A model generated the notes under the pieces. That model searched no databases. It had not been told where the DNA came from and saw only the letters and a list, made by a program, of their open reading frames with translations. Both the position numbers and the translations under genes were made by a program. Shown here in pieces: positions 41,855 through 52,142 of a stretch of DNA of 64,000 nt; position 1 is the first letter of the stretch, and the number at the start of each line of letters is the position of its first letter. Location of the stretch: positions 66,998,033-67,062,032 of the forward strand of contig OX485804.1 of NCBI GenBank assembly GCA_950295325.1, read 5' to 3'. The stretch comes from Polytrichum commune. Its lineage: Eukaryota; Streptophyta; Polytrichopsida; Polytrichales; Polytrichaceae.

Positions 41855-43531
41855 TTAGCACTGAGCAGTAAGCAAACCCCTGGAGCATGCAGATGAATCA
41901 TGGAGTGCTGATCGCCATACCCGCTTTTTATCGGAGGTACTTAGTGCATTCTGAGCTTGAGGAGATGCATCCATGAGAGATTGAATTTTGCTGCATATTG
42001 CAGAAAATGTCAGTCGTTGTGCAGGCGTCTCAATCAAACAATCCTTTACAAGATTCTGCAAAGACGGAGGACAATCGCATAATCTTGCCAGGTCCGGTCT
42101 TAAACCTTTCTCCCTAACTCCTTGTGTGAATTTTGAAACACTTATACGTCCATACATCTCCTCCATGTTAAGAAGCCCTGTCAGGACCTGATAAACCACA
42201 ATTCCGAAGCTATAGACATCGATTTTCAGAGGTTCCTCGATTTTCAACTCCTTATCCTTACGCCTCCTCAGGACCTCCGGTGCTGCATATAACGTAGTCC
42301 CACCCGGACATCTAAAAGAGTCGACTCGCTGCGCACTTCCAAGATCCGCAACCTTGACAAGACAATACTTTTCATGTGGATTTATCAACTCAAACGAACC
42401 CAGAAGAATGTTGCCAGGCTTTAGGTCACCATGAACAACATTTTCCTTATGTAGATGTTCCATAGCCTGTGCTATTTGTAATAAAACTTCAAGCATGGCT
42501 TTGTCAGTAGGAAATAGTACTGGCTCGTGAGTTAATAGTGGCTTGTGAGTTTTGCTCCTGTGGTCAATGAAGTTGTAAAGATCGGTGTCCAGCAATTCCA
42601 TGAACAGGCGGTATCCACCAAAGCCAGACTCAGGATGAGAGGCGCCAAAATAATGCACGACATGTGGATGGGAGACTTGAAATGCAATGGTGGCTTCGTT
42701 ATTGCGAGCGGTCTCATTCTCGAACTCTTTCATGGCGAACGTGCCCCCGTTCCATATAACCTCCCACACTGTTCCTTCGCCACCTGATCCCAGTCGCCGC
42801 ACAGATTCAACCTCGGACACAGGTACAAACCACCTTTTTCTATCCGTATTTGGCATGTATTCATTTGTGGCGTTTTGGCATCTTTCTAACTCGCTGGCAA
42901 GATGGCATTCATATTCTCGTTGTTCTCCCCTCTCCTTTATCCATTCCAGTAACTTCTTCCTGAACGAATCTAAGTCAAGAAGCTCAGAGCATTCAGTGCT
43001 TGAAGGCTTCATAGACATCAGATCACCATCCTCCACGCTCCCCTCATCAACATCCATGATCCTCGATAATTCTCGAAGACATTTCTCGAGTAGTGAAATA
43101 GGGAAAAATCCTCTGAAATTGTCCGCAGGGCAGACAGACCTGTCGACCTGCATTGCACAAGCTTGCTCCCATCTAGTCAAGTATGCTTTGCTCGGTAAAA
43201 CGTTGCTATGAATACTAACGCGCGTTTCTGAGTCAATTTTCTTGCCTACTTGAGCCGGAGAGACGATCGCTGTTCTCAACCACTGGTCTTCAGAAAAGCA
43301 TCTGTAAAACTTTTCGGATTGATTCGCTTTTCTGCAAATGGACTTCATAGTGCTAGTGCTCACTTTTGGTCTGAGAGAGAAGGGATCTCCGAGATTCCGG
43401 AAAATTTTCATGGACTGCGAACTATCAAACTTGAACCTATCAAGGCAAGGCACACATTCTTCCGTAGGGATTGGACAAACATCTTCCTGCGATTCAGGTG
43501 TTGACACTCGCGCAAGCACAAAATTCATCAT
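41855..43531 (-). CDS. Protein kinase, TKL-like, non-RD (558 aa)
   Basis: A single open frame starts at ATG 43529-43531. The N-terminal 240 residues have no recognised domain; they are rich in charged helices (residues 150-220). The kinase domain spans about 242-520: Gly loop GSGGEG 248-253, lysine in FAMK (K268), catalytic loop HGDLKPGN with D369 and N374, DLG at 396-398 in place of DFG, APE 417-419 and the helix-F aspartate in IDVYSFG (D438). The loop has HGD rather than HRD, a non-RD kinase. All catalytic residues are present, so activity is likely. The type resembles the receptor-like cytoplasmic/TKL kinases expanded in seed-free plants. There is no signal peptide or membrane segment, so it is cytosolic. 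It is divergent from the kinase at 45284, with a large inverted repeat between them. A further 3' exon may exist at 41719-41805. Confidence 0.88.
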   Translation of the reverse strand: MMNFVLARVSTPESQEDVCPIPTEECVPCLDRFKFDSSQSMKIFRNLGDPFSLRPKVSTSTMKSICRKANQSEKFYRCFSEDQWLRTAIVSPAQVGKKIDSETRVSIHSNVLPSKAYLTRWEQACAMQVDRSVCPADNFRGFFPISLLEKCLRELSRIMDVDEGSVEDGDLMSMKPSSTECSELLDLDSFRKKLLEWIKERGEQREYECHLASELERCQNATNEYMPNTDRKRWFVPVSEVESVRRLGSGGEGTVWEVIWNGGTFAMKEFENETARNNEATIAFQVSHPHVVHYFGASHPESGFGGYRLFMELLDTDLYNFIDHRSKTHKPLLTHEPVLFPTDKAMLEVLLQIAQAMEHLHKENVVHGDLKPGNILLGSFELINPHEKYCLVKVADLGSAQRVDSFRCPGGTTLYAAPEVLRRRKDKELKIEEPLKIDVYSFGIVVYQVLTGLLNMEEMYGRISVSKFTQGVREKGLRPDLARLCDCPPSLQNLVKDCLIETPAQRLTFSAICSKIQSLMDASPQAQNALSTSDKKRVWRSALHDSSACSRGLLTAQC

Positions 43532-43844
43532 TTCTGTATCGAAAACAACCCCACTGTCGAACTCCAGACTCCTTACAACTGATCAAGACCTCTTAAATGA
43601 CTGAAAACTTAGGATATTGAATCTCCTCATTCTGCATCTACTCTGCAATTAACACACGTACAGAAAGAAACGGCTGAAGACAAGAGGCATCTGAGCAAAC
43701 GGGATCACAAACAACTGACCACAAAAGCGACTCGAAGCGGCCCGCCGAGCCATCACCTCATCATGGAGAAGGGGGTGTCAGGGTCGGGCCCGCGATTCGG
43801 CATCCCGGACAGTCTCACCAATTTGTTTTTATTTCTTTTGGGAT

Positions 43845-44810
43845 TTCAACCGACGATTGCTGTCCATGCCGTCCAATCTCGGAAAAAAATCGTCGTTGGA
43901 TTTTGAAAGCCGCTTCTCCACAAATCCTATATTCAGTGCACTTCACTTTGAAGGTTCAAAATTTAATATATATATATTCACTTCCCCTTAAATAAACAAT
44001 TGATAGGGATTTCATTTCCGAAGTGAAACTGAAAGCATGTAAATAAATTGTCAAAAAAGCATGTCATGAACTTGGAAGTAAATAATATTACAAAATCCTC
44101 ATTAACATTAAGGTTATAATGTATGTGACTTATCATTTGAAAGGTCCTTTCATCATTCTAAAATGAAACTTTTTTCTATTTTTCGCTTGTTAATTTTATG
44201 ATATTTTAGTTGATGCCTTCTGCTTTCACAAGTATTCATACATATTTGAACTAATTAAGTGTGATTCAATGTAACTAAGTGTATCAAGCCTAATTAGATA
44301 TAATTGAATAAGAAATTATATATCTAAAATGTGCTTGCTTGAACTATTTATGATTTATTACATTTAATCACACTTGATAAGTTCAAATATGTATGAATAC
44401 TTTTGAAAGTAGAAGGCATCAACTAAACTATTGTAAACTATACAAAACTAAAAATAGCACAAAGTTATAAATCTCGTTTTAGAATGACAAAGAAACCTTT
44501 CAAATGGTAACTCACATACATTGTAACCTCAATGGTAATGCGGATTTTGTAATATCTTTTACTTCCAAGTTCACAACATGCTTTAATGACATTCATTTAC
44601 ATGTTTTGGGTTTCACTTCGGGAATGAAATCCCTATCAATTGCTTATTTATCAAAAGAAAGTGAACATACAATATTGATGAATTTTGGACCTTCAAGATG
44701 AAATATATTCTATATGGCATTTGTGGACGAGCGGCTTTCAAGAATGCAAGGACGACTTTTTCTCGAAATTGGACGGCATGAACAACAGTTGTTGATTGGA
44801 ATAATAATAA
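43845..44810. repeat. About 960-bp inverted repeat (foldback) between divergent kinase genes
   Basis: The left arm reads inward as 'GCCGTCCAATCTCGG', 'AAAGCCGCTTCTCCACAAAT', 'AGGGATTTCATTTCCGAAGT', 'CTTGGAAGTAAATAATATTA', 'GTATTCATACATATTTGAAC'. The right arm carries the complements in reverse order ('GTTCAAATATGTATGAATAC', 'ACTTCGGGAATGAAATCCCT', 'ATTTGTGGACGAGCGGCTTT', 'GAAATTGGACGGC'). The arms are about 430 bp, with the centre near 44325 and a loop of about 100 bp or less. Identity by eye is roughly 80-85%. It could be a foldback transposon or a source of hairpin RNA. Confidence 0.88.
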
Positions 44811-45283
44811 TTATTATATTGCCTAGCCCCAGCCCGAGGGAATCTCTTTCCATTGCCAAAGATACTCTACTCCGTGGCTTGCATCTCCGATCCAGCAACC
44901 AAAGGTGTAGCACTAACCCCGACCTCAGGAAGAAGCTTAGAGTATACTTAGCATGGCTCAAGTGATTCGAGCGCCCTTCGAGTGCAGGTGCAGTCCGTGT
45001 TCTGTCTTATGTCTCATATTCTTTTGTAACGGGTACAACGTTCGGTGAAGTGATCTTTTGTAAGCCGCTACAATGTGAACATACTTGCATCTTATAGTGT
45101 TACAGACTGCGTAATCTGTTGCTTCAACAGAAAGTTGAGTTAATGTACTGCGGCAAGGCACTATCCTAGTTGTAGCAATGCATCACTTAGCAGTGGAAGA
45201 CGGACTGATTCTATCATATTAGGGACAGGACCACGATCTGGTCCGCTACGTGGACAATAGGTTTAGCGTGTTTGTAGATTACC

Positions 45284-46588
45284 ATGGCCTCTACTTCTGC
45301 GCAGCTTGAAGAAAATCCTGAGCAGTTGTTTCATCAGAAGAGAGATGAAAAGGCGAAGAATCTGATACGAGGGCGTTGTGTAGGAAGAGGCACATCCGGG
45401 ATAGTATATGAGGTGACAGAACAATGGTTAGGCAAGAGATGGGTCATCAAAGACTTCTATCCCATGAAGAGCGCGGGTTTTAAAAATGAAGTATTTCCTT
45501 TGGTCTTTCTTGAGCACGAGAACATTGTGCGGTACTATTGGTTTACTTCTGGCACGAGAAGATGCTCCATTGTGTTAGAGTATGTGGATGATGATCTTCG
45601 CAACGTTGTACAAAAGAAGAGGGAGGCACAATGGAAGATGTCCCTGGTGGCTTCCGGTACAAGTTCTAACAAGTCACGCTTGGTTGACATGAAAGAGTTC
45701 ATAGAGCCGCGGAATACTACCATCCCAGATGGTGTGGAAGGTCCTTCTTCAGAAACGTTAGTGATTGATTCTACTCCTTTTGCACTGCTTGACGCTATTG
45801 AGATTATGTTTCAAATTGCAACTGGCATGGAGTACTTGCATGGGAAAGGTGTTCCGCATGGGGATCTTACACCAAACAACGTTTGTGTTAGTTTTACGCC
45901 GGACCAGAGGATGCAGGTAAAGGTAACTGATTACGGCCTCATTGGAATCACAAAGCGCATGAAAATGGCTTCGAAGCATACTCGACAATCTGAAGTGCTA
46001 TTATCGAAAGCACCCGAATTATTTGAGGAATTTCTTGGAACCTCAATTGAAGGCTCCGGCGATCCCTGGACTGACTCGGATACCGAATTAGATGGAGATC
46101 ATGCGCCAAATTCTTATGATATTGATATTTTCAAGGAAAAGAAGGCTGACGTCTACAGCTTCGCTCTTTTATGTTCACTTATCTTGGCTGGGGAAGTATC
46201 TTATCCAAATTTGAGCTCAAATAACTTACGAAAGCAGATCTCATCTAATAACCTAAGACCGAAATTACCTCCAACATGTCCAGAGCTCAGAACCCTCATT
46301 GAGGAATGTTGGGATAAGGACGTCACAGCTAGGCCTAACTTCTTCGAAATATGTGAAAGCTTACGTTCTATCCGAACCGCCCAGCAAATGATCACGCGAG
46401 GTAAAGTCCGTGAACCGTCATCTCGCAAATTGCTCCTTGCTAAGTTACCTATAATGATGTGGTGCAGTTCCAATTTCATATTCGTTACAGTGAAATTTTG
46501 GTGGATGGTGACTATGATTGGCCAGTGTATTGGATGCCACATGCCATTCCCCTCAAAGTGTTCCATGATGCAATGTGCCTATGTTTAG
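45284..46588 (+). CDS. Protein kinase, TKL-like, non-RD (434 aa; C-terminal end uncertain)
   Basis: The ATG at 45284 opens a frame with a kinase domain at about residues 28-365: Gly loop GRGTSG 34-39, VIK (K56), catalytic loop HGDLTPNN (D194, N199), DYG 216-218 in place of DFG, an APE-like KAPELF (APE 243-245), helix-F ADVYSF (D289) and ARPNF (R350). It has HGD rather than HRD. A roughly 45-residue insert lies in the hinge region (105-160) and an acidic insert after APE (250-280). After residue 372 the frame becomes hydrophobic and unconvincing. From 46445 another frame reads as a more protein-like tail (GDYDWPVYWMPHAIPLKVF, stop near 46592). A GTAAAG donor at 46401 and a TAAG acceptor at 46444 would join them in phase, but the intron would be only 44 bp, so a frameshift or small deletion is equally likely. 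Confidence 0.82.
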   Translation: MASTSAQLEENPEQLFHQKRDEKAKNLIRGRCVGRGTSGIVYEVTEQWLGKRWVIKDFYPMKSAGFKNEVFPLVFLEHENIVRYYWFTSGTRRCSIVLEYVDDDLRNVVQKKREAQWKMSLVASGTSSNKSRLVDMKEFIEPRNTTIPDGVEGPSSETLVIDSTPFALLDAIEIMFQIATGMEYLHGKGVPHGDLTPNNVCVSFTPDQRMQVKVTDYGLIGITKRMKMASKHTRQSEVLLSKAPELFEEFLGTSIEGSGDPWTDSDTELDGDHAPNSYDIDIFKEKKADVYSFALLCSLILAGEVSYPNLSSNNLRKQISSNNLRPKLPPTCPELRTLIEECWDKDVTARPNFFEICESLRSIRTAQQMITRGKVREPSSRKLLLAKLPIMMWCSSNFIFVTVKFWWMVTMIGQCIGCHMPFPSKCSMMQCAYV

Positions 46589-46592
46589 AGTG

Positions 46593-48241
46593 AAGGTATT
46601 TTTAGGTCCGTTCTATATATATCTATATATATGTCAAAGTATTCATACCTGGTGTATGAATATGCCAACAGGTTTCTTCGATCCCCAAACTATCTTAAAC
46701 CATATACTTGAAAGCGGCTTCCTAACACAAGTCGAGGATCTGGACATCGATCAAACTTGTGGAGCAACATTGATTTTTTTGAGTTACCATGAGAGGTGAA
46801 CCATATTACTTCGCTCTCATATCATGTGTTTAGTGCTCACAAGTTTAGAATTTGTTATTAACACTTAAAGGACCATATCCATAAGGCTATCAAGTTTGCA
46901 AATTTTGTCTTAAATTCAAATAGCGAATTATAAAATTTAGGGAGTTGGTCTTAGGGCAATAAATAAAAGCATTTGATGGTAATTTGTCAATTATTACCTA
47001 TCAACACCATGTCACCATTGACATGTGTCCAAAGCAAGTTTACAGAACCATAGTAAAATAACTTCAAAATTGATTTTGAATGTTTAAACATGTGAAGTTC
47101 TAGAAGGCACATTGTCGCCTTGAAAACAATAATGTGAGCATCAAGAGGACAATACAGGTCGAAAAATAAATTCAAATTTCAAACACCCCCTAGACTATTC
47201 CATCATGATTATGTTTGCATAGCCTAATCTCCATTTTGAAAATCCTTTCAAATGTTAATTATAAGAATAAAATACGAGGACCCTCATTACTACTTATTCA
47301 ATCTTTGAGAATGAACTGAGAAAAATCCTAAATTAACAATCACTTTAATGTCCCCAATTGAGAATGTGAAAGTTGTTGAAAATCTAATTAAGTCTACACA
47401 CGATCCTTTAGGGGATAAGGTGATATATGTTCATTGATTTATTGTCACTTCTATGATGATGTAACTTGAGGTTAATAAAATTGGGTCATACAACCCTTGA
47501 GATTTTATGGGAAATGTAAAGCATAGCACCTTATAGCCCACTTGCACACGGCAAACATCTGATGTTTTTGAACATCAAGAACCCCCGCAAGTTGCGGCGC
47601 CACCTTTCCGTGCACTTTAACATCGGACAACCGAGAACGTTTGACACAATTGATTATTGAGTTCTACACCTATCCAAACGACAACTCTCAAACACAATAA
47701 GATAAAAGACCAAGTTACCTTCGTCATCACAAAATCCCAGCTTGCAATTGGTCCTAACTTTAATGTTGGTCACTCATTATTATGTGAGTCATAACTTTCT
47801 AACGGAATGCTTTACCGGAACGTTGGACGTTTTGGAACGTTGGACGTCTCAAAAACTTTTTGCACTTGCACACGCGAGCTACTTTTTTAAACATCGAACA
47901 TTTCAAAAACGTCCAATGTTCAGCATGTGCAATTGGGCTATGACTTGGCTTACTTTGTTTGGAAAGGCTGCAAATGCATTACAGGCCCGATGTCCTTGAA
48001 GTTTGAAGATTCTACCAAGTTGCCTGTCTCTAAAATTTCCACTCAAGTACATGGTTGGATGTGTGGATAAGCCCTACGTTACACTCTGCAACATATGTAA
48101 CCTCGGTTCGCAAGTTGTGTGTTCATTAGTTCGTGGTAGACTGTGATTGACCTTTTCAGCTGATTCACCATGAGATTGTATTGAACGGTATGTTCAAACC
48201 TAAACGTTGACAATAATTAGTTTTTACTAATGTTCTGAAGC
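46593..48241. other. Intergenic stretch between kinase genes
   Basis: AT-rich, with TATATATCTATATATATG near 46612 downstream of the kinase. I see no gene. It contains a MITE-like element (47529-47945), listed separately. Confidence 0.5.
47529..47945. mobile_element. MITE-like element with ~45-bp terminal inverted repeats
   Basis: The left end 'TTATAGCCCACTTGCACACG', followed by GATGTTTTTGAA, is the imperfect complement of the right end 'TTTCAAAAACGTCCAATGTT', followed by GTGCAATTGGGCTATG. The interior has duplicated 'GGAACGTTGGACGT' words and no coding. The length of about 0.4 kb and the inverted ends fit a non-autonomous DNA transposon; no superfamily can be assigned. Confidence 0.5.
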
Positions 48242-50728
48242 TTGTCTTCATTCTCTGTATTTGCTGTTGATTCCGCTTTGTCATCAAGGTTGGAGAAAGC
48301 ATCGATGAATGAATCATTGTGGAGGCGTGATCGAAATGTTCGCGAGAACATCCTCGATATCATTGAGACTACAATACAAGCAGCCCTGAATGCCTGCGTG
48401 AATAGGTGCCAGTGCAAACGACTTGCAGAACGATTTGAAGCAGTTCGCGAGTCCTTACGGTCTGGCCAGAAACAAGTTCTTGAGCGCATCGACAACACAG
48501 ACCGGTTCAATATTGGCACTCTGCTCAAAAGAGGAAAGGCTCTGGTAATAAAATACCAATTTGTAGCAACCATTGTTACCTCCGTTATCAAGTGGAGGTG
48601 CAATCGAGAGGCGTTCAAGGAGATTCACAAAGATATTGACAATTTGAAATGGGAACTAGACTTAGAAACTTTCTATGCTAACAAGCCTGGTTCCTTTGAA
48701 CTAATTACAGGCGAGGAGAGGGAGAGGGTTCTAGAAAGGGATGCAGAGGAGGACAAGAAAACGATGTTGCAGGGACTGAAAGATTTACATATCAAAGGAT
48801 TGGATTTGACGACACTGGAGCTGGTGCTGGATGAAAAGCCCCAAGGTAACGTTTACTGGCCAAGTTATCTCGACATAGAACCATCCAAGATACAGATCAT
48901 GACCAGAGGGCATTATCGATCTCATGAGTCAAGCAGCGATGCAGATGAACACCTTGAGGTTGTGTACAAGGGCAAGTGGTTCAATTGTGACTTTCATATG
49001 AAGCAATTCAAATCCAGTGAATTGGACTGTAATATGGAGCAGATGAGGAAGGAGGTGGATTCACTCATCAAACTTCGACATCCCCATCTCATTCAGCTTG
49101 TTGGATTTGCACATGACGAGCATAATTGCTATGTGTTAATGGAGTTGATGGAAACAGAATCTTTGCGACACCTCCTCAATTGTCAAAACGATTCTTTGGC
49201 GCAGAATCCTCTCAGCTTATCATTACCGTGTCGCCCCTTCTCATTCCACGAAATAATCGACATTATTCACCAGATTGCCAAGGGCGTGCTATTCCTGCAC
49301 AAAAAGGGCTATGTACATGGCGAACTCAAGTGCTCCAATATCTTGATCAAAGAATCCGATGGAGTTTTCGACGTGAAGATTGCTAACTTTCATTGTTTCC
49401 GGCACCTGGGGAAGAAGTCAACAACAGAAAGCACAGTGTCACATCAGCCTGCAGGGAGAGCACCAGAAGCCACATCAGATTATAACATCAATAATCGGGA
49501 GCCTGCCGAATTTCTGCTGCAGAAAGATGATGTGTACAGTTTTGGGATGACTTGTTATGAAATTATGACAGGAAATCTCCCTATCCAAGGTGTCTCTGGT
49601 CGCGAACTGGTGGAGAACATCAAAAGAGGTTTCAGACCAAAAGGTCTGCGGGATGATGCGCGTGATACTTTGGTAGCGATCGTCAAAAATTGCTGGGATC
49701 CCATTCCTGCGAATCGGCCCGACTTCGATACAATTTGTCGTTTCCTTGGCATGAAGTGGGAAGCACCTAAATTTGGAGGTCGTGAATCAGCGAGTGCATC
49801 ACATGATTTTTTGAATGGTTGGATGATGCACAAAGAATCCGAGGTAATGCACAAACAAAAGCAGCGAAGGGTATCGATCCATATCGCCAATAAGTTGAAC
49901 TTTCCTCAATATCTGAGGATCAACCCCATGGATCTGGAACCGGAGCGGACCATTGGCAAGGGATCCGAAGTATTCAGGGTTCAGTGGCTTGGGTGCACGT
50001 TTGCAGCCAAGCAGTTCCAATCCACCACAAATATCCAATCTGTTCAGGAAGAATTACAATTTTTGATGGAGCTTATGCACCCCCACATTGTGCGGTTGGT
50101 GGGATTTTGTCATAATGTGGAGTCTGACCGGTGTGCTATCGTGATGGAATATATGGAAACGGATTTGAACGAATTGATCGACATGGGCTTTTTCACCCCA
50201 AATGAAGCTTTGAACATCATCGCCCAAATTTCGCTCGGGATATCATACCTGCACTCCCATGGAATTATACATGGAGACTTAAAGCCCTCTAAAGTGTTGG
50301 TGCAATACGATGAGGACCACATGCACATCAAAATTGCACACTTCGGGTTGTCTCAGTACACTTCGGAGGCACCTAAGAGGGACGTTGAAACATCCATTTG
50401 GCGTGCACCAGAAGTTCTCCAAGGGTTGAAGGGGTCCACCGACAAGGCTCAACCTTACATCACACAGGCATCAGATGTGTATAGTTTCGGCGCGGTCTGC
50501 TATTTGGTCTTGACCGGGGAGCGTCCTTTCAAGGAAGAGGTGGAGTCCATCGGGGTTCGAGATCTTGATAGAAGTATCAATGGAAGATTTGGACTTTTTT
50601 TGGAAGATGAAAGTTATGAACATCTAAAGAACCTCCTCAATAGATGTTTGCATCCAAATCCCAATTTGAGGCCCTCCTCCAGGTCAATATGTGAGAAACT
50701 TACATCCATAATTGGAGGAATGTCTTGA
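48242..50728 (+). CDS. Tandem kinase-like protein, both domains with altered catalytic motifs (up to 828 aa)
   Basis: The open frame starts with TTG at 48242. The first ATG is at 48305 (residue 22), the likely start unless an upstream exon exists. Residues 22-200 are helical and charged, with a four-helix-bundle look (ENILDIIETTIQAALNACVN, then 'GKALVIKYQFVATIVTSV') reminiscent of the N-terminal bundles of plant MLKL-like proteins; this is inference. Kinase-like domain 1 (about 215-505) keeps a lysine (K254) and helix-F DVYSFG, but has HGEL (E361) for the catalytic Asp and ANFH for DFG, so it is a pseudokinase. Domain 2 (about 565-825) has Gly loop GKGSEV 572-577, AAK (K590) and HGDLKPSK with D679, but Lys for the metal-binding Asn (684) and HFG for DFG (700-702), so it too is probably inactive. 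APE 722-724 and DVYSFG are intact. A pseudokinase scaffold or immune-type signalling role is plausible. Confidence 0.88.
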   Translation: MSSFSVFAVDSALSSRLEKASMNESLWRRDRNVRENILDIIETTIQAALNACVNRCQCKRLAERFEAVRESLRSGQKQVLERIDNTDRFNIGTLLKRGKALVIKYQFVATIVTSVIKWRCNREAFKEIHKDIDNLKWELDLETFYANKPGSFELITGEERERVLERDAEEDKKTMLQGLKDLHIKGLDLTTLELVLDEKPQGNVYWPSYLDIEPSKIQIMTRGHYRSHESSSDADEHLEVVYKGKWFNCDFHMKQFKSSELDCNMEQMRKEVDSLIKLRHPHLIQLVGFAHDEHNCYVLMELMETESLRHLLNCQNDSLAQNPLSLSLPCRPFSFHEIIDIIHQIAKGVLFLHKKGYVHGELKCSNILIKESDGVFDVKIANFHCFRHLGKKSTTESTVSHQPAGRAPEATSDYNINNREPAEFLLQKDDVYSFGMTCYEIMTGNLPIQGVSGRELVENIKRGFRPKGLRDDARDTLVAIVKNCWDPIPANRPDFDTICRFLGMKWEAPKFGGRESASASHDFLNGWMMHKESEVMHKQKQRRVSIHIANKLNFPQYLRINPMDLEPERTIGKGSEVFRVQWLGCTFAAKQFQSTTNIQSVQEELQFLMELMHPHIVRLVGFCHNVESDRCAIVMEYMETDLNELIDMGFFTPNEALNIIAQISLGISYLHSHGIIHGDLKPSKVLVQYDEDHMHIKIAHFGLSQYTSEAPKRDVETSIWRAPEVLQGLKGSTDKAQPYITQASDVYSFGAVCYLVLTGERPFKEEVESIGVRDLDRSINGRFGLFLEDESYEHLKNLLNRCLHPNPNLRPSSRSICEKLTSIIGGMS

Positions 50729-52090
50729 CTTGGAACATAATTTGTTTCATTTTTGACAGATTTGATTTTCTTAATATAGATAAAGAGATAGACAGAAACG
50801 TATATGAACATAGACTATGACATGTTCTATGATACAACCAATTAATACAAGTTGGTTGGCAAATCCAAATCGAGGCCGTAGCCACTTTTCTCATGATTTT
50901 GGAGTTCATATGAATATGTTCCTCGTTATCAAAGTGATGTTTCTCATGCTCCTTGAGTGGTCATATAGGTCCCATCATTTAAGTTCATTATTGAACCCTG
51001 AATGGCCTTCATATTTTCAGCATGTAATCCAATCTTTTTTTAATTCATGGCTTTTTAGCATCCGTTCTTGGAGCCACACCTAACCACATACCACTCAACT
51101 ATTGGGGTCCAAATAAGGAGTTTAAATAACCAAATAAGGGATGTCTACCTTAAACCTCTAACTAAGTTAATGGGTGCCCACACTTTATCAAGTTGTTTTC
51201 AATCGCAATGCATCTTAAGTGCCATGTCATAGATTTCCTTCCTTACAATCCTTCAAAATGCTTACCCGCAAATGTGCATGTCCCTTGATGGAATATGCAT
51301 GCAAGTGTCTCTCATATTGTTTGAGAATTGATGTACAATGGAGATGACAATAGGAAGTAAGGCATCATAAGAAGAACTCCGATTTTCGAGGGAGGCAAGA
51401 ATGAATTGAGTGTATGTTCGTACAATATCTGAGGCCACGTCCTAAAGGATAACGAAGTTAGATGTAAAACTACTTGACCCTTTGCATGAAGCACACACTA
51501 CGTTTAACTAATTTAGTATCCAATAACCATTAACAATAACCATTAGCTTGTAATTATAGCTACTGGGTGTTGCCCTAAAATATAGTATCATTAGAAAGTA
51601 GGATATAAGAGTGTGTTTTTGCTAGTGAGTGGACACCAGGTCATCTTATGTGGTTGCTTCAAAATTGGATTAGGCATGTCTTTTCTTTATTTATAATTGT
51701 GGGGTTTTTTCATAAAACATTTGATGATATTTTTTATGTTATTTTTTTCAAGCCATTTGTTTAATTGGTGTGTTTGTTCTGCTATAGCTCGGGGAGGTCA
51801 CTAGCGAAAATCGTAGAAACAACATGCGATAAACAATAGGGTCTAATATATTTATTGTAGATAATTTTTGCAAAAAACATACATATAATATAGGGGAGTT
51901 TAAAATCAATAAAACATGTTTACATGTAAAATACCATCACATATAATGGCCTCTATTTATCTAGTCAGTTCATGTAAAATAGCGTGGAAACAATTAACAG
52001 GGGTAGCGGGTCTAGGGTAGGGTTTGTGCTAGTGAATGAAAAGAGGTAATTTTTTGTCGAGGAGGAGGGCCTATAGCCCTTTCCCAAAAT
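50729..52090. other. Intergenic, AT-rich
   Basis: No coding exon, RNA gene or clear repeat was recognised. Open frames here are short and lack family features. Confidence 0.5.
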
Positions 52091-52096
52091 GAAGCC

Positions 52097-52142
52097 CTCT
52101 CAGGCGGCCACGTCGCCTGAGAGGTTAGGGTTAGGGTTAAGG
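52097..52142. promoter_or_regulatory. Perfect 10-bp hairpin next to telo-box-like repeats
   Basis: CTCTCAGGCG (52097-52106) and CGCCTGAGAG (52114-52123) form a perfect inverted repeat with a 7-nt loop. It is followed directly by GGTTAGGGTTAGGGTTAAGG, whose complement contains the AACCCTAA telo-box common in plant promoters. The next 600 bp is pyrimidine-rich (CTCTCC, TTTCTTTC), like a promoter and 5' leader. It may mark the start of a transcript running right. Confidence 0.4.

Noticed and set aside
42545-43604. Plus-strand frames opposite the first kinase (up to 174 codons)
   Set aside because: Shadows of the minus-strand kinase gene.
52125-52142. Interstitial telomere
   Set aside because: Only two to three TTAGGG-like units, better read as a telo-box; typical plant telomeres use TTTAGGG.
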